DNA of 64,000 bases from Arthrobacter oryzae (GTDB lineage Bacteria; Actinomycetota; Actinomycetes; Actinomycetales; Micrococcaceae). Made by a program: the position numbers and the translations under genes. The stretch lies in the NCBI RefSeq assembly GCF_030718995.1, contig NZ_CP132204.1, positions 3,410,001 through 3,474,000 of the forward strand, read 5' to 3'. Of the stretch, positions 7,849 through 18,643 are shown one piece after another. The notes under the pieces were generated by a model, which was given only the letters and a program-made list of their open reading frames with translations, searched no databases and was not told the origin of the DNA. Numbering within the stretch: position 1 is the first letter of the stretch; every line of letters starts with the position of its first letter.

Positions 7849-9498
7849 TTGTCAGAGCACCACGCCCCAGGCAGTACAGACGCAGCGAGCGGCACGGTTG
7901 CCGGTTCCGGGTTCCGTCCCACCGCCGTTGCGGCGGTGCCGCTCGGCACCATCGGCGAGTCGATCGGCGTCGTCGTTCCCGGGGCGTCAAGCTCCGTTCC
8001 CGTCACCGGGATTTCCCTCAACTCGCGTACCGTGGCGCCTGGCGACCTCTATGTCGCCCTTCCCGGGGCAACCCGGCACGGAGCGGACTTTGTGTCGCAG
8101 GCTGTCGACGCCGGGGCTGTGGCAGTGTTGACAGACGACGACGGCGCAAGGCTCCTGGCGTTGTCAGCAGACACTCCCGTGCCGGTCCTCGTGGTTGACA
8201 CGCCCCGCGGCGCAGTGGGCGGCCTGGCCGCGCTGATCTACCAGAGCCGGCCGGAAGGCGGCGCTGCTCCCTCGCTGTTCGGCGTCACCGGCACCAACGG
8301 CAAGACCACCACCACCTACTTCATCAACGCGCTCCTGCAGGCGCTGGGCCGCAGGACCGGCCTGATCGGCACCATTGAGATCCTGGCCGGCGGTGAGCCG
8401 ATTCCCAGCCAGCTGACCACGCCAGAGTCCACCGACGTCCACGCCCTGCTGGCCCTGATGCGCGAACGTGACCTCGACGCTGCCTCCATGGAGGTCTCTT
8501 CGCACGCCATCTCGTTCCACCGCGTGGACGGGGTTGAGTTCGACGTCGCAGGGTTCACCAACCTCACCCAGGACCACCTCGACCTGCACGGCACCATGGA
8601 CGAGTATTTCCAGACCAAGGCGGAACTCTTCACGGCCGCGCACGCCAAGACAGCCGTGGTCACCGTGGACGACGAATGGGGCCGCCGGCTCGCTGCCGGT
8701 GCCGGCATTCCGGTCACCACCCTGGCGACCGCGCAAGGCAACGAGCCGGCGGAGTCCGCTGACTGGACCGTCACGGCCACCGCGCCCCGCGGACTCGGCA
8801 CGGATTTCCTGTTGCGGCACCGCGATGGAACGGAACTCCGGGTCCATACGGGTCTCCCGGGAAGCTTCAACGTTTCCAACGCCGCCCTCGCAACCGTTAT
8901 GGTCCTTGCCAGCGGAGTTGACGCAGCAACGCTGCAGTCAGCCCTCGACTCGGCCGATCCCTTCACCGTGGCCGTCCCGGGACGCATGCAGCTCGTCTCC
9001 ACGGCGCCGGCCGCCGTCGTCGACTTCGCCCACAACCCGGATGCCCTGCAGCGGGCGCTGGAAGCGGTCCGCTCACCTGAGCCCGGCTCAAGGGTGATCG
9101 TGGTCTTTGGGGCCACCGGTCAGCGGGACCAGGGCAAACGGCCTGCCATGGGGGCCATCGCCGCGCGCCTGGCGGACGTGGTCATTGTCAGCGATGACGA
9201 TCCCCACGATGAGGACGCCGCCGCCATCCGTGCAGACGTCCTGGCCGGCGCACGGGAAGCCAAGGAAACCGACGGCCTTGGCTGCACGATCCTGGAGTCC
9301 CACCCGCGCGACGCCGCGATCCGGCAGGCTGTGGACATGGCATTTCCGCACGACACCATCCTCGTGGCCGGGCGCGGACACGAGGTCTGGCAGGAAGTCA
9401 AAGGCGTCAACCTGGCGCTCGACGACAGGGTGGAGCTCCGCGAGGCCTTGACAGCCCGCGGATTCACCGTTCTGAACGACCAGCGGATAGAGTCCTAG
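7849..9498 (+). CDS. murE: UDP-MurNAc-tripeptide ligase MurE, probably lysine-adding
   Basis: ATP-dependent ligase adding the third residue to UDP-MurNAc-L-Ala-D-Glu in the cytoplasm. The 549-residue protein has the Mur ligase P-loop [12 protein letters not shown], the central domain with EVSSHAISFHRVDG, and the C-terminal domain with VVDFAHNPDAL. At the site that reads DNPR in diaminopimelate-specific enzymes it has DDDPHDED (449-456). The Arg that contacts the diaminopimelate carboxylate is missing, so I infer L-lysine as substrate, in line with lysine-type Arthrobacter walls. The start is TTG, with GGAG 6 nt upstream. The N-terminal 25 residues are low in conservation, so a later start is possible. 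Confidence 0.94.
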   Translation: MSEHHAPGSTDAASGTVAGSGFRPTAVAAVPLGTIGESIGVVVPGASSSVPVTGISLNSRTVAPGDLYVALPGATRHGADFVSQAVDAGAVAVLTDDDGARLLALSADTPVPVLVVDTPRGAVGGLAALIYQSRPEGGAAPSLFGVTGTNGKTTTTYFINALLQALGRRTGLIGTIEILAGGEPIPSQLTTPESTDVHALLALMRERDLDAASMEVSSHAISFHRVDGVEFDVAGFTNLTQDHLDLHGTMDEYFQTKAELFTAAHAKTAVVTVDDEWGRRLAAGAGIPVTTLATAQGNEPAESADWTVTATAPRGLGTDFLLRHRDGTELRVHTGLPGSFNVSNAALATVMVLASGVDAATLQSALDSADPFTVAVPGRMQLVSTAPAAVVDFAHNPDALQRALEAVRSPEPGSRVIVVFGATGQRDQGKRPAMGAIAARLADVVIVSDDDPHDEDAAAIRADVLAGAREAKETDGLGCTILESHPRDAAIRQAVDMAFPHDTILVAGRGHEVWQEVKGVNLALDDRVELREALTARGFTVLNDQRIES

Positions 9499-9504
9499 AC
9501 CGAG

Positions 9505-10980
9505 ATGATTGCATTTACTGCGGCGGAAATTGCCGAAATTACTGACGGCCGCCTTGCCGCCGATCCGACCATTACGCCCTCGGCAGTGGTCACGGACTCC
9601 CGCGAGGCCATGGCCGGGTCCCTCTACGTAGCCAAGCCCGGCGAGGCCGCCGACGGCCACGACTTCACTGCTGCAGCCTTTGAGCGCGGCGCAGTCCTGG
9701 CGCTGGTGGAGCGGGACGTGGCGGATGACTCCGGCAAGCCGTATCCGTCCATCGTGGTGGAGGACGCGGTCCTCGCCATGGGCGCCCTGGCCGCCGAGTC
9801 CGTGCGCCGGATCCGTGCCCGCCGTGAGGCCGAGGGGTCGGATTTCACCGTTATCGGCATCACCGGCTCGGCCGGCAAAACCACCACGAAGGACCTCCTC
9901 GCCGGAATCCTTGCTGCCGAAGGCACCACGGTCTCGCCCCAGGGCTCATACAACGGCGAAGTGGGTGTTCCGCTGACCGTTTTCAAGGCAGGGTTCGATA
10001 CCCGCTACCTTGTGATCGAAATGGGCGCCACCGGGGTGGGCCACATCCGCTACCTCGCAGACATGGTCCGGCCCACCATCGGGGTGGTCCTGGGCATCGG
10101 TACCGCCCATGCCGGGGAGTTCGGCGGCGTGGACAACATCGCCGTTGCCAAGGGCGAACTCGTAGAGGCCCTTCCGGACAGCGGTACGGCCGTGATCAAC
10201 CTCGACGACGGCCGCGTTTCCGCCATGACGAGCAGGACAAACGCGAACGTCCTGGGATTCTCCGCGCAGTCCGCGGACGACGTCCCTGCCGCCGGACTGC
10301 GGGCCGTGCACGTGGAGACCAATGCAGCCGGTAATCCCGAGTTCGAACTTCGCTTCCCCGGCGAAACCGCCGGACACCAGGTCCGCAGCCGGCTGATTGG
10401 TGCGCACCATGTGACCAACCTCCTGGCAGCAGCCGGCGCGGCCTACGCCGCCGGCGTCCCGGCGGAACGGATCGCGGCGTCCCTCAGCTCACAGGCCGCC
10501 GCCAGCCGCTGGCGGATGGAACGCACCGAGCGCCCTGACGGCGTGACCATCATCAACGATGCCTACAACGCGAACCCCGAATCGATGCGTGCCGCCCTGC
10601 GGACATTGGCGGACCTCGGCCGAGGACGCCGCACCTGGGCCGTCCTCGGCGCCATGCTGGAACTCGGCGACGAGTCCATCCGGGAGCATATGGCAGTGGG
10701 CACCCAGGTGGTGCGGCTCAACATTGCCCGCCTCGTGGTGGTTGGCCGGGAGGCCCGGTCGCTCTACGTCTCCGCCGTCAACGAGGGCTCCTGGGGCGAC
10801 GAATGCGTCTTCACGGAGTCAGTGGACGAAGCCTACGATCTGCTCCAGCGGGAACTGGAACCCGGCGACCTGGTCCTCTTCAAGTCCTCCAACAGTGTGG
10901 GACTAAGGCATCTGGGTGATCGGATAGCATTACCCCCACATGTCCGAGCAACCGCCAATGAAGGGAGCGAGTCGCTGTGA
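9505..10980 (+). CDS. murF: UDP-MurNAc-tripeptide:D-Ala-D-Ala ligase
   Basis: Adds D-Ala-D-Ala to complete the cytoplasmic UDP-MurNAc-pentapeptide. The 491 residues show the three Mur ligase domains: N-terminal [16 protein letters not shown], the ATP-binding [19 protein letters not shown], the [10 protein letters not shown] region, and the C-terminal [13 protein letters not shown] followed by [12 protein letters not shown]. The ATG is 6 nt after the murE stop, so the pair is translated in tandem. The end overlaps mraY as GTGA. Confidence 0.97.
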   Translation: MIAFTAAEIAEITDGRLAADPTITPSAVVTDSREAMAGSLYVAKPGEAADGHDFTAAAFERGAVLALVERDVADDSGKPYPSIVVEDAVLAMGALAAESVRRIRARREAEGSDFTVIGITGSAGKTTTKDLLAGILAAEGTTVSPQGSYNGEVGVPLTVFKAGFDTRYLVIEMGATGVGHIRYLADMVRPTIGVVLGIGTAHAGEFGGVDNIAVAKGELVEALPDSGTAVINLDDGRVSAMTSRTNANVLGFSAQSADDVPAAGLRAVHVETNAAGNPEFELRFPGETAGHQVRSRLIGAHHVTNLLAAAGAAYAAGVPAERIAASLSSQAAASRWRMERTERPDGVTIINDAYNANPESMRAALRTLADLGRGRRTWAVLGAMLELGDESIREHMAVGTQVVRLNIARLVVVGREARSLYVSAVNEGSWGDECVFTESVDEAYDLLQRELEPGDLVLFKSSNSVGLRHLGDRIALPPHVRATANEGSESL

Positions 10981-12086
10981 TTGCACTGCTGATCGGCGCC
11001 GGCCTGGCCCTGCTGTTTGCATTGGTGGGAACCCCGCTGTTCATCCGTCTGCTGGTACGGAAGAGCTACGGCCAGTTCATCCGGGACGACGGTCCCACGT
11101 CGCACCACACGAAGCGCGGCACCCCGACCATGGGCGGCACCGTGGTGGTCATGGCGGTGCTGCTCAGCTACGCACTGACGCACCTCATCATGTGGATGGT
11201 TAATCCGCGGTCGGCCGGACCGTCGGCGTCCGCGCTCCTGCTGCTGTTCCTGATGGTGGGGATGGGCCTGGTGGGCTTCCTCGACGACTTCATCAAGATT
11301 TCCAAGCAGCGCAGCCTTGGCCTCAATGCCAAAGCCAAGCTGATTCTGCAGGGTGCTGTGGGCATCATCTTCGCCATCCTGGCTTTGAACTTTCCCAATG
11401 CCGACGGCGTGACTCCGGCGTCCACCCAGATCTCGCTGGTGCGTGACATCCCGTGGCTGAACCTTGCGTTCGGCGGTTCCGTCCTCGGTGCCATCCTGTT
11501 TGTGCTGTGGTCCAACCTGATCGTCACGGCGGCCACCAACGGCGTGAACCTCACTGACGGCCTGGACGGGCTCGCGGCAGGGGCATCGGTCATGGTGTTC
11601 GGTGCCTACACGCTGATGGGCATCTGGCAGAGCAACCAGGCCTGCGGATCCCCGCGGCAGGCCGGCGGCGGCTGCTATTCCGTCCGGGACCCGCTGGACC
11701 TGGCGTTGCTTGCCGCCATCCTGAGCGCGGCCCTGGTCGGTTTCCTGTGGTGGAACACGTCGCCGGCGAAGATCTTCATGGGCGACACCGGCTCGCTGGC
11801 CATCGGCGGCGCGGTTGCCGGTTTCGCCATCCTGTCCCGGACCGAACTGCTGCTCGCCTTCATCGGCGGCCTCTTCGTCCTGATCACACTGTCAGTGATC
11901 ATCCAGGTGGGCTATTTCAAGATCACCAAGGGCAAGCGCTTCTTCAAAATGGCACCGCTCCAGCATCACTTCGAACTCAAGGGATGGGCGGAAGTCACCG
12001 TCGTGGTCCGTTTCTGGATCCTCGGCGGCCTGTTCGTCGCAGCCGGCCTTGGCATCTTCTACGCAGAATGGGTGGTCCTGCTGTGA
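10977..12086 (+). CDS. mraY: Phospho-MurNAc-pentapeptide transferase (lipid I synthase)
   Basis: Integral membrane enzyme that transfers phospho-MurNAc-pentapeptide from UDP to undecaprenyl phosphate. The 369-residue protein has about ten membrane helices and the catalytic motifs [14 protein letters not shown] (Asp pair near residues 101-102), [10 protein letters not shown] and the HHFELKGW loop near the C-terminus. GTPTMGG lies in the first cytoplasmic loop. It starts with GTG overlapping the murF stop and ends overlapping murD, again as GTGA, the same coupling on both sides. Confidence 0.97.
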   Translation: MIALLIGAGLALLFALVGTPLFIRLLVRKSYGQFIRDDGPTSHHTKRGTPTMGGTVVVMAVLLSYALTHLIMWMVNPRSAGPSASALLLLFLMVGMGLVGFLDDFIKISKQRSLGLNAKAKLILQGAVGIIFAILALNFPNADGVTPASTQISLVRDIPWLNLAFGGSVLGAILFVLWSNLIVTAATNGVNLTDGLDGLAAGASVMVFGAYTLMGIWQSNQACGSPRQAGGGCYSVRDPLDLALLAAILSAALVGFLWWNTSPAKIFMGDTGSLAIGGAVAGFAILSRTELLLAFIGGLFVLITLSVIIQVGYFKITKGKRFFKMAPLQHHFELKGWAEVTVVVRFWILGGLFVAAGLGIFYAEWVVLL

Positions 12087-13669
12087 GCAGTCCTATACCG
12101 TCGCCGCTGGCAACGTCGCCCCGCCTCGAGAGCCTCGTGAGCTGGGACTCCGATTGGGCCGGCCTCCGGGTCGTTGTCACGGGAATCGGCGTCTCCGGGT
12201 TCGCCGCCGCCGACACCCTGATCGAACTCGGCGCCCGGGTTGTGGTGGTCGACGCCGCCACGAGTCCGATAGCCCGTGCCCAGGCGGACACCCTGAAAAT
12301 TGTTGGTGCCGTTGACGTCCTCCTCGGCGAAGACGCGGTGCACGCCATGCCGAAGATCGACGGCCAGAAGCCGGACCTCATTGTGACCTCCCCGGGCTGG
12401 CGCCCGGACCAGGCCCTGCTCGCGTTGGCTGCCCGGACCCACATCCCCGTCTGGGGCGACGTGGAACTCGCCTGGCGGGTGCGTGAGCGGGAGGGCCGCA
12501 AGACCGCGGACTGGCTCACCATCACCGGAACGAACGGGAAGACCACCACCGTTGGCCTGACCGAATCCATGCTTCAGGCGGCCGGACTCAAGGCCATTGC
12601 CGTCGGCAACGTGGGAACACCCATCCTCGACGCCCTGCGTGACCCGGTGGAGTACGACGTCCTCGCCGTAGAGCTTTCGAGCTTCCAACTGCACTGGAGC
12701 CACTCCGTCTCGCCGGTCGCCAGTGTCTGCCTCAACGTCGCTGAGGACCACGTGGACTGGCACGGCTCCTACGCTTCCTACCTGGCCGACAAAGCCAAGG
12801 TCTACGAGCGGACCCAAAAAGCCTGCATCTACAACGCCGAGCAGATCGAAACCGAACGCATGGTGGAGAACGCGGACGTCGTGGAAGGCTGCCGTGCCGT
12901 GGGCTTCACCACCGTGACGCCGGCCATCAGCATGCTCGGCGTGGTCGAGGGACTCCTTGTGGACCGCGCCTTCATCGCCGAACGCAAGGACAGTGCCGCA
13001 GAGCTTGCCGCCATGGCGGACCTCGGCCCGGTGGCACCGCGCCACATGGTAGCCAATGCCCTGGCAGCGGCGGCACTCGTCCGGGCCTACGGCGTCGAAG
13101 CGCAGGCCGTACGGCAGGGACTGAAGAGCTACATCCCGGGCGAGCACCGCATCCAGCTTATTGCCCGGCACAACGATGTGCTCTGGATCAACGACTCCAA
13201 AGCAACGAACCCGCACGCCGCGGCAGCATCCCTGTCGGCGTTCAGCAACGTCATCTGGATCGCAGGCGGACTCTCCAAGGGTGTGAGCTACGACGAACTG
13301 GTCCAGGAGCAGGCACCCCGGCTGAAGGCCGTCGTCCTGATCGGAGCGGACACAACGGCGCTCACGGCCGCCCTCAAGCGACACGCACCCGATGTCCCCG
13401 TGATCGGCCGCACCAAGGGCGACACTGAAAATGTGCAGTCCGCCGACACGGGTGACGCCGGCACAGTGCCCTCGCCAATCTACGGGGAAACTGTGATGGC
13501 CCAAGCCGTTGCCGCAGCGGCACAGCTGGCCGCTCCGGGGGACACTGTGCTGATGGCCCCGGCGGCTGCTTCCATGGATCAGTTCTCTTCCTACGCTCAC
13601 CGTGGTGACGCCTTCATTGAAGCCGTCCGCGGGCTCGTGGAAGGGCAGGCTCAGACCGGCGAGGAGTAA
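12083..13669 (+). CDS. murD: UDP-MurNAc-L-alanine:D-glutamate ligase
   Basis: Adds D-glutamate to UDP-MurNAc-L-Ala. I place the start at the GTG at 12083, which overlaps the mraY stop; the frame stays open back to 11747, but that part lies inside mraY. The 528-residue product has the Rossmann-like N-terminus [17 protein letters not shown] loop [14 protein letters not shown], catalytic HR region GEHRIQ, and [12 protein letters not shown] in domain 3. The family is usually 440-500 residues. The extra length includes an insert around [20 protein letters not shown] near residue 455, which may be a lineage-specific loop. Confidence 0.96.
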   Translation: MSSPIPSPLATSPRLESLVSWDSDWAGLRVVVTGIGVSGFAAADTLIELGARVVVVDAATSPIARAQADTLKIVGAVDVLLGEDAVHAMPKIDGQKPDLIVTSPGWRPDQALLALAARTHIPVWGDVELAWRVREREGRKTADWLTITGTNGKTTTVGLTESMLQAAGLKAIAVGNVGTPILDALRDPVEYDVLAVELSSFQLHWSHSVSPVASVCLNVAEDHVDWHGSYASYLADKAKVYERTQKACIYNAEQIETERMVENADVVEGCRAVGFTTVTPAISMLGVVEGLLVDRAFIAERKDSAAELAAMADLGPVAPRHMVANALAAAALVRAYGVEAQAVRQGLKSYIPGEHRIQLIARHNDVLWINDSKATNPHAAAASLSAFSNVIWIAGGLSKGVSYDELVQEQAPRLKAVVLIGADTTALTAALKRHAPDVPVIGRTKGDTENVQSADTGDAGTVPSPIYGETVMAQAVAAAAQLAAPGDTVLMAPAAASMDQFSSYAHRGDAFIEAVRGLVEGQAQTGEE

Positions 13670-13671
13670 CA

Positions 13672-14991
13672 ATGGTCAGCACGCCCACCCGTGCCCCGGC
13701 TGCCAAGCCACGGGGCACAAACCGGCTCCCGTCCGCTTCGAGGACCGGCCACGTGCCTCCGCTGGCCCGGCTTCGCAGCCTCCACCGGAGCTTTTGGGCG
13801 AAGCTGGAAGGCAACGGAAAGTCACGCAACGGATCCACGTACTACCTGATCCTCGGCTCCACCCTTGCGCTCACGGCCATCGGTATCATGATGGTGCTTT
13901 CCGCGTCCAGCGTCGAAGCCATTGCCGCAGGGGAGTCGCCCTACACGGCGGCGCTCAAGCAGGGCATGTTCGCCGCCATCGGCATCTTCACCATGTTCGT
14001 GCTGTCCAGGATCAATGTGGTCTGGCTCAAACGACTGGCCTGGCCTGCGATCGGGGCGGCGCTGGTCCTCCTGGTCCTCGTGCAAGTGGTGGGCGACGAG
14101 GTCAACGGCAACAAGAACTGGATCGACCTCGGCGGCATCACCTTCCAGCCGTCGGAGGCGTCAAAACTTGCCCTCGCTCTCTGGATGGCCACCGTCCTGG
14201 CCATGAAGGGCAAGCTGCTCAGCCGCTGGCAGCACGTTGCTATCCCGGCCGTCCCCATGGCCATGATCATCATCGGGCTGGTCCTGGTGGGCAACGACCT
14301 CGGCACCGCCATGATCATCATGATGATGGTGGCTGCGGCCCTGTTCTTCGCCGGCGTCCCGCTCTACTTCTTTGGCATTGCCGGGCTGCTCGGCGCTGCC
14401 GGAGCAGCCGTCATGGCCGTCACGAGTTCAAACCGCATGTGCCGCATCACGTCCTGGTGGACCGGCGAGTCGTGCGCGAACGGCATCGACGCCAACTACC
14501 AGGCCACCAACGGGCTGTACGGGCTGGCGTCCGGCGGCTGGTTCGGAGTGGGCCTCGGCCAAAGCCGGCAGAAGTACAGCTGGATCCCCGAAGCCCACAA
14601 CGACTTCATCTTCGCCATCATTGGCGAGGAACTCGGCCTGGTGGGCACCGTCGTCGTACTTGTCCTTTTTGCCATCCTCGGTGCCGCGATCTACCGCGTG
14701 GTGGTGGCGCAGGAAGACCTGTTCCACCGTGTCCTTGCCGGGACCATCATGGTGTGGCTCCTGGGCCAGGCCACTGTCAACATGTCCGTGGTCACCGGAC
14801 TCGTTCCTGTCATCGGAGTTCCGCTGCCGTTCATCTCCTACGGCGGTTCTGCGCTGCTGATGTCGCTGTGCGCCGTCGGCGTAGTGTTGTCGTTGGCGCG
14901 GGAACAGATGGCGCCAAGCGTCCAGCCCAAGCGGCTGCTCAAGTTCCGCACCAAGGGCGGGCGCCCACACCCCACACGAAAGCGTAAATAG
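13672..14991 (+). CDS. ftsW: FtsW, septal peptidoglycan glycosyltransferase (SEDS family)
   Basis: SEDS-family polymerase that builds glycan strands at the septum with the class B PBP. The 439 residues hold about ten membrane helices after a 50-residue basic N-terminus. WIDLGGITFQPSEASK carries the conserved loop before the catalytic region, PEAHNDFIFAIIGEELG is the family signature, and PFISYGGSALL marks the last conserved helix. A Lys/Arg-rich cytoplasmic tail closes the protein. The start is 2 nt after the murD stop. Confidence 0.96.
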   Translation: MVSTPTRAPAAKPRGTNRLPSASRTGHVPPLARLRSLHRSFWAKLEGNGKSRNGSTYYLILGSTLALTAIGIMMVLSASSVEAIAAGESPYTAALKQGMFAAIGIFTMFVLSRINVVWLKRLAWPAIGAALVLLVLVQVVGDEVNGNKNWIDLGGITFQPSEASKLALALWMATVLAMKGKLLSRWQHVAIPAVPMAMIIIGLVLVGNDLGTAMIIMMMVAAALFFAGVPLYFFGIAGLLGAAGAAVMAVTSSNRMCRITSWWTGESCANGIDANYQATNGLYGLASGGWFGVGLGQSRQKYSWIPEAHNDFIFAIIGEELGLVGTVVVLVLFAILGAAIYRVVVAQEDLFHRVLAGTIMVWLLGQATVNMSVVTGLVPVIGVPLPFISYGGSALLMSLCAVGVVLSLAREQMAPSVQPKRLLKFRTKGGRPHPTRKRK

Positions 14992-14997
14992 CACTTA

Positions 14998-16098
14998 ATG
15001 AATGCCGAGTCTTTGTCAGTAGTCCTTGCCGGCGGCGGAACAGCGGGGCACATCAGTCCGCTGCTGGCCATAGCGGCCGCGGTACGGGACGTCCGTCCGG
15101 ACGTTCGCCTGCTGGCAGTGGGAACGCCCAGCGGGATGGAGACCAGACTGGTCCCCGCCGCCGGTCTTGAGCTGGCCACCATCAGCCGGGTGCCGTTTCC
15201 CCGCCGGCCTTCCCTGGACCTGCTGCGGCTCCCTGGACGGCTGGCCGGCGCGGTCAAGCAGGCCGGAAAAATTCTCGACGACGCTCACGCGGACGTGCTG
15301 GTCGGTGTTGGCGGCTACGTCTGCACGCCGCTGTATCTCGCCGCCCGGCGCCGTAGGATCCCCATCGTCATCCATGAAGCCAACACGCGGGCAGGCCTGG
15401 CCAACAAGGTGGGCGCCCGCTTCAGCCGACATGTCGGCGTTGCCTTCGCCGGCACCAAACTCCCGGGCGCCCGTCACGTCGGCATGCCGATGCGCAAGGA
15501 AGTCTCCGGGCTGGACCGTGCCGCCGCAAAGCACGCGGCACGCGCACTGCTGGGTCTGGACCAGGACAAGCCTGCCCTGATTGTCACCGGCGGATCGTCC
15601 GGGGCACAGAGCATCAACCGGACCATCGCGGCGTCCGTACCTGCCTTGGCCAAGGCAGGAGTCCAAACCCTCCACATCACGGGAAAGGGCAAGGCCGTTC
15701 TTGACGACGATGGCAAACCGCTGACTGCCGACGGCTACCGCCAGGTGGAATATGTCGACGGCATGGAGAACATCTACGCCGCGGCCGACCTGCTGGTGGG
15801 GCGCGCGGGGGCAGCCACCGTCTGCGAGACCGCGGCTGTCGGGGTTCCGGCAGTGTTCGTTCCGCTCCCTATCGGCAACGGTGAACAGGCACTGAACGCG
15901 GCCGGTCCCGTTGCGGCGGGAGGGGCCCTGATGGTGGCCGATGCCGCGTTCACGCCCGAATGGGTAGCCCGCGAAATCATCCCGCTGCTGTCAGATCCTG
16001 ACCGGCTGGCGAAGATGTCAGCCAGCGCTGAGTCCCTGGGTATCCGAAACGCAGATCGCCGCATGGCTGATCTTGTCCTGGAAGCGGTAAGCAAATGA
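14998..16098 (+). CDS. murG: UDP-GlcNAc:lipid I N-acetylglucosaminyl transferase
   Basis: Peripheral membrane GT28 enzyme converting lipid I to lipid II. The 366-residue protein begins with [16 protein letters not shown], the glycine-rich lipid I site, followed by [12 protein letters not shown] in the N-terminal domain. The C-terminal domain has [12 protein letters not shown] and the UDP-GlcNAc pocket [15 protein letters not shown]. Length and motif order are normal. The start codon is 6 nt after the ftsW stop, and the end overlaps murC by 4 nt (ATGA). Confidence 0.97.
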   Translation: MNAESLSVVLAGGGTAGHISPLLAIAAAVRDVRPDVRLLAVGTPSGMETRLVPAAGLELATISRVPFPRRPSLDLLRLPGRLAGAVKQAGKILDDAHADVLVGVGGYVCTPLYLAARRRRIPIVIHEANTRAGLANKVGARFSRHVGVAFAGTKLPGARHVGMPMRKEVSGLDRAAAKHAARALLGLDQDKPALIVTGGSSGAQSINRTIAASVPALAKAGVQTLHITGKGKAVLDDDGKPLTADGYRQVEYVDGMENIYAAADLLVGRAGAATVCETAAVGVPAVFVPLPIGNGEQALNAAGPVAAGGALMVADAAFTPEWVAREIIPLLSDPDRLAKMSASAESLGIRNADRRMADLVLEAVSK

Positions 16099-17498
16099 CC
16101 ACGTCAACGGCAGGCGCCGGCCAGCGGAGCATGGAATCCCTGGGCCGCGTGCATTTCATCGGCATTGGCGGCGTGGGCATGTCGGCCGTTGCCCGCATCA
16201 TGGTGGCCCGCGGTGTCCCGGTGACCGGCTCCGACGCCAAGGACCTCCCGGTGATGGCAGACCTGGCCGCCGCAGGCGCAGGCATCCACGTGGGCTACGC
16301 CGCCGGCAATGTGGGGGCCGCCCAGACCGTGGTGGCAGGTTCCGCCATCCGCGCGGACAATCCGGAACTCCAGGCCGCCCGTGACGCCGGGCTGCCCGTG
16401 CTGCACCGTTCGGAGGCGCTGGCGGCCGCCATGGCCGGCGACCGTGTGGTCACGGTTGCCGGCACGCACGGAAAATCAACCACCACGTCCATGATCACGG
16501 TGCTGCTCCAGCGTGCCGGCCTGGACCCGACGTTTGCCATCGGCGCCAACGTTCCGGCACTGGGGGTCAACGCTGCCAGCGGCACGTCCGACGTCTTTGT
16601 CGCCGAGGCAGACGAATCCGACGGATCGTTTTTGAACTACCGGCCGAACATCGCCGTTGTCACCAATGTTGAACCTGACCACCTTGACTACTACGGAACC
16701 GCGGAAGCCGTCTACCAGTCGTTCGACCGTTTCACGGAACTGCTCCCGGCCGACGGCGTCCTCGTGGCGTGCGCCGATGATGCCGGCGCCCGCGCCCTTG
16801 CGGAGCGGACCGGCGCACGGGGCAACACCCGGGTGGTCACCTACGGCACCGCCGAAGATTCGCTGCTGCGGCTGCACGACGGCGGACCGGGAGATGTGTG
16901 GGTGTCCACCCCCGCGGGACGGTATGCCCTGGAACTGCAGGTCCCCGGCCGCCACAATGCACTCAACGCTGCCGCGGCATTTGCCGTGGCACTGGAACTT
17001 GGTGTTGCGCCCGAGGCCGCTGCCAGCGCCCTGGCCCATTTCTCCGGAGCATCGCGCCGCTTTGAATTCAAGGGGGAGGGGCGGGGAGTGCGGGTCTACG
17101 ACGACTACGCCCACCACCCCACGGAGGTCCGGGCGGCGCTGTCGGCTGCCCGTTCCGTGGCGGGCGACCACAAGGTGCACGTGCTGTTCCAGCCGCACCT
17201 GTTTTCCCGGACACGGGAGTTCGCGGCCGAGTTCGCCGAAGCCCTCAACGCCGCTGACAGCGCCCTTGTGCTGGACATCTACCCCGCCCGGGAAGACCCG
17301 ATTCCGGGAGTCAGCAGTGAACTGATCGCGGACCGCCTTTCCACGGGCGGCCGGCTTGTCGCTGCCGAGGACGCAGTCCCGGCCATTGTGGCCAACGCGG
17401 CACCCGGGGACATTGTGCTTACGGCCGGCGCGGGCGACGTCACCGCCTATGGCCCGCTGATCGTCCAGGCACTGCTGGCGGAGGCGCCAGGTGGCTAG
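16095..17498 (+). CDS. murC: UDP-MurNAc:L-alanine ligase
   Basis: First amino-acid-adding ligase of the pathway. The 467 residues start with [16 protein letters not shown], the nucleotide-sugar binding fold, followed by the ATP loop [14 protein letters not shown], the [10 protein letters not shown] metal region, and the C-terminal [11 protein letters not shown] with FQPHLFSRT. It lies after murG, as usual in this cluster. Its end overlaps ftsQ by 8 nt. Confidence 0.97.
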   Translation: MTTSTAGAGQRSMESLGRVHFIGIGGVGMSAVARIMVARGVPVTGSDAKDLPVMADLAAAGAGIHVGYAAGNVGAAQTVVAGSAIRADNPELQAARDAGLPVLHRSEALAAAMAGDRVVTVAGTHGKSTTTSMITVLLQRAGLDPTFAIGANVPALGVNAASGTSDVFVAEADESDGSFLNYRPNIAVVTNVEPDHLDYYGTAEAVYQSFDRFTELLPADGVLVACADDAGARALAERTGARGNTRVVTYGTAEDSLLRLHDGGPGDVWVSTPAGRYALELQVPGRHNALNAAAAFAVALELGVAPEAAASALAHFSGASRRFEFKGEGRGVRVYDDYAHHPTEVRAALSAARSVAGDHKVHVLFQPHLFSRTREFAAEFAEALNAADSALVLDIYPAREDPIPGVSSELIADRLSTGGRLVAAEDAVPAIVANAAPGDIVLTAGAGDVTAYGPLIVQALLAEAPGG

Positions 17499-18360
17499 CA
17501 CGCGCCGGCCGACATACAAGACCGGCAGGTCCGCCCCCAAGGGAAAGGCTGAACCGGGCAACGCACACGCGGAAGTGATTTCAGCTTCCAAGGACGCACC
17601 CGCAGCCGGCCGCGCGACCCTGGCCGAGCGCCCTGCCGCCACGGTCCTGTCCTTCCCTGAACCCAAAGGCAAGCGGGTCCGGCGGAACCTCGTCCTTGCC
17701 GTGAGCATCATTGCAGCGCTGGTGGCCGGGCTGCTGGCGGCTGCCGTCTATTCGCCGGTTCTTGCCGTGCGGACATTCTCCGTGGACGGCACCAAAATGC
17801 TGACGGCTGAACAGGTCAAGGCTGCGCTGGAGCCGCTGCACGGCAAGCCGCTGCCGCAGGTGAACGACGACGAGGTGAAGCAGCTGCTGCAGCCGCTCGT
17901 CCAGGTCAAGGAAGTGACCACGGAGGCGCGGCCGCCGTCAGTGCTGGTGGTGCACATCCATGAACGCACGCCGGTTGCGCTGGTGAAACAGGGAGACGTC
18001 TTCCAGCTGGTTGACGTTGACGGGGTGCAACTGGGCACCACCCAGGATCCCGGAAGCGTCCAGTTGCCCGTGATCGACGGCGGGGCGGGCGTGATCGGCA
18101 AGGACCTGTTCAAGGCGATCACCGCGGTTCTGGCCGCGCTGCCGGCCGATGTTCTCGCCCGGCTGTCCGACGCCTCGGCGAAGTCCGTGGACGCCGTCGA
18201 ACTCAAACTGGTCGACGGCCAGACTATCGTCTGGGGCAATGCGGGGGAGAAGGAGCTCAAAGCCAGGGTGCTCGCGGCCTTGCTCAAAGCGCCCGCTGAT
18301 CCCAAGAACCCGGTCCGGGTCTACGATGTCAGCGTTCCCCGGCATCCCGTGACACGATAG
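17491..18360 (+). CDS. ftsQ: Divisome protein FtsQ (POTRA domain)
   Basis: Bitopic membrane protein that links early and late divisome components. The 289 residues have a 65-residue basic cytoplasmic N-terminus, one membrane helix (about 66-88) and a periplasm-facing POTRA domain that starts VRTFSVDGTKMLTAEQVKAAL, followed by the FtsQ domain with VLVVHIHERTPVALV. The GTG start lies within the murC end, so translation is coupled. It is the last gene of the uninterrupted dcw run; a 283-bp gap follows before ftsZ. Confidence 0.93.
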   Translation: MASTRRPTYKTGRSAPKGKAEPGNAHAEVISASKDAPAAGRATLAERPAATVLSFPEPKGKRVRRNLVLAVSIIAALVAGLLAAAVYSPVLAVRTFSVDGTKMLTAEQVKAALEPLHGKPLPQVNDDEVKQLLQPLVQVKEVTTEARPPSVLVVHIHERTPVALVKQGDVFQLVDVDGVQLGTTQDPGSVQLPVIDGGAGVIGKDLFKAITAVLAALPADVLARLSDASAKSVDAVELKLVDGQTIVWGNAGEKELKARVLAALLKAPADPKNPVRVYDVSVPRHPVTR

Positions 18361-18544
18361 TGGTCGAGCACCCGGGAAAGCGCCGGGAGGCACCGGGGCA
18401 AACACTGACCAACACTGCCAATGCAGCGGGACGGTTTCCGTCGTGAAAGCGGGTTCCTGCTGTATTTAGCGGGTATTCCCACGACACGCGGAGCAGGTCA
18501 TTGAATGTCTCAGGCATAGGAAATAGCGTCACAACATGAGTTAC

Positions 18545-18587
18545 TTGACATAACTATAACCTTCAAGTCGAAGGTTAAGGTTTGACA
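18545..18587 (+). promoter_or_regulatory. Inverted repeat between two TTGACA boxes upstream of ftsZ
   Basis: AACCTTC (18558-18564) and GAAGGTT (18570-18576) form a perfect 7-bp inverted repeat around a 5-nt loop. TTGACA hexamers sit on both sides at 18545 and 18582. The segment is clearly more AT-rich than its surroundings and lies 57-100 bp before the ftsZ GTG. It probably contains an ftsZ promoter and an operator, but I cannot assign -35/-10 pairs with confidence. Confidence 0.55.
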
Positions 18588-18643
18588 CTTCAAGCAAGAC
18601 TCCATCAGTTTTCGCAATAGGACACGAACAAGGGACACGTAAC

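Noticed and set aside
11747..12082. N-terminal extension of murD
   Set aside because: It lies wholly inside mraY in another frame; the GTG at 12083 in a GTGA overlap is the natural start.
12059..13672. 537-residue minus-strand frame opposite murD
   Set aside because: murD has intact ligase motifs in the other strand, and the antisense product is His/Gly/Arg-rich without a domain.
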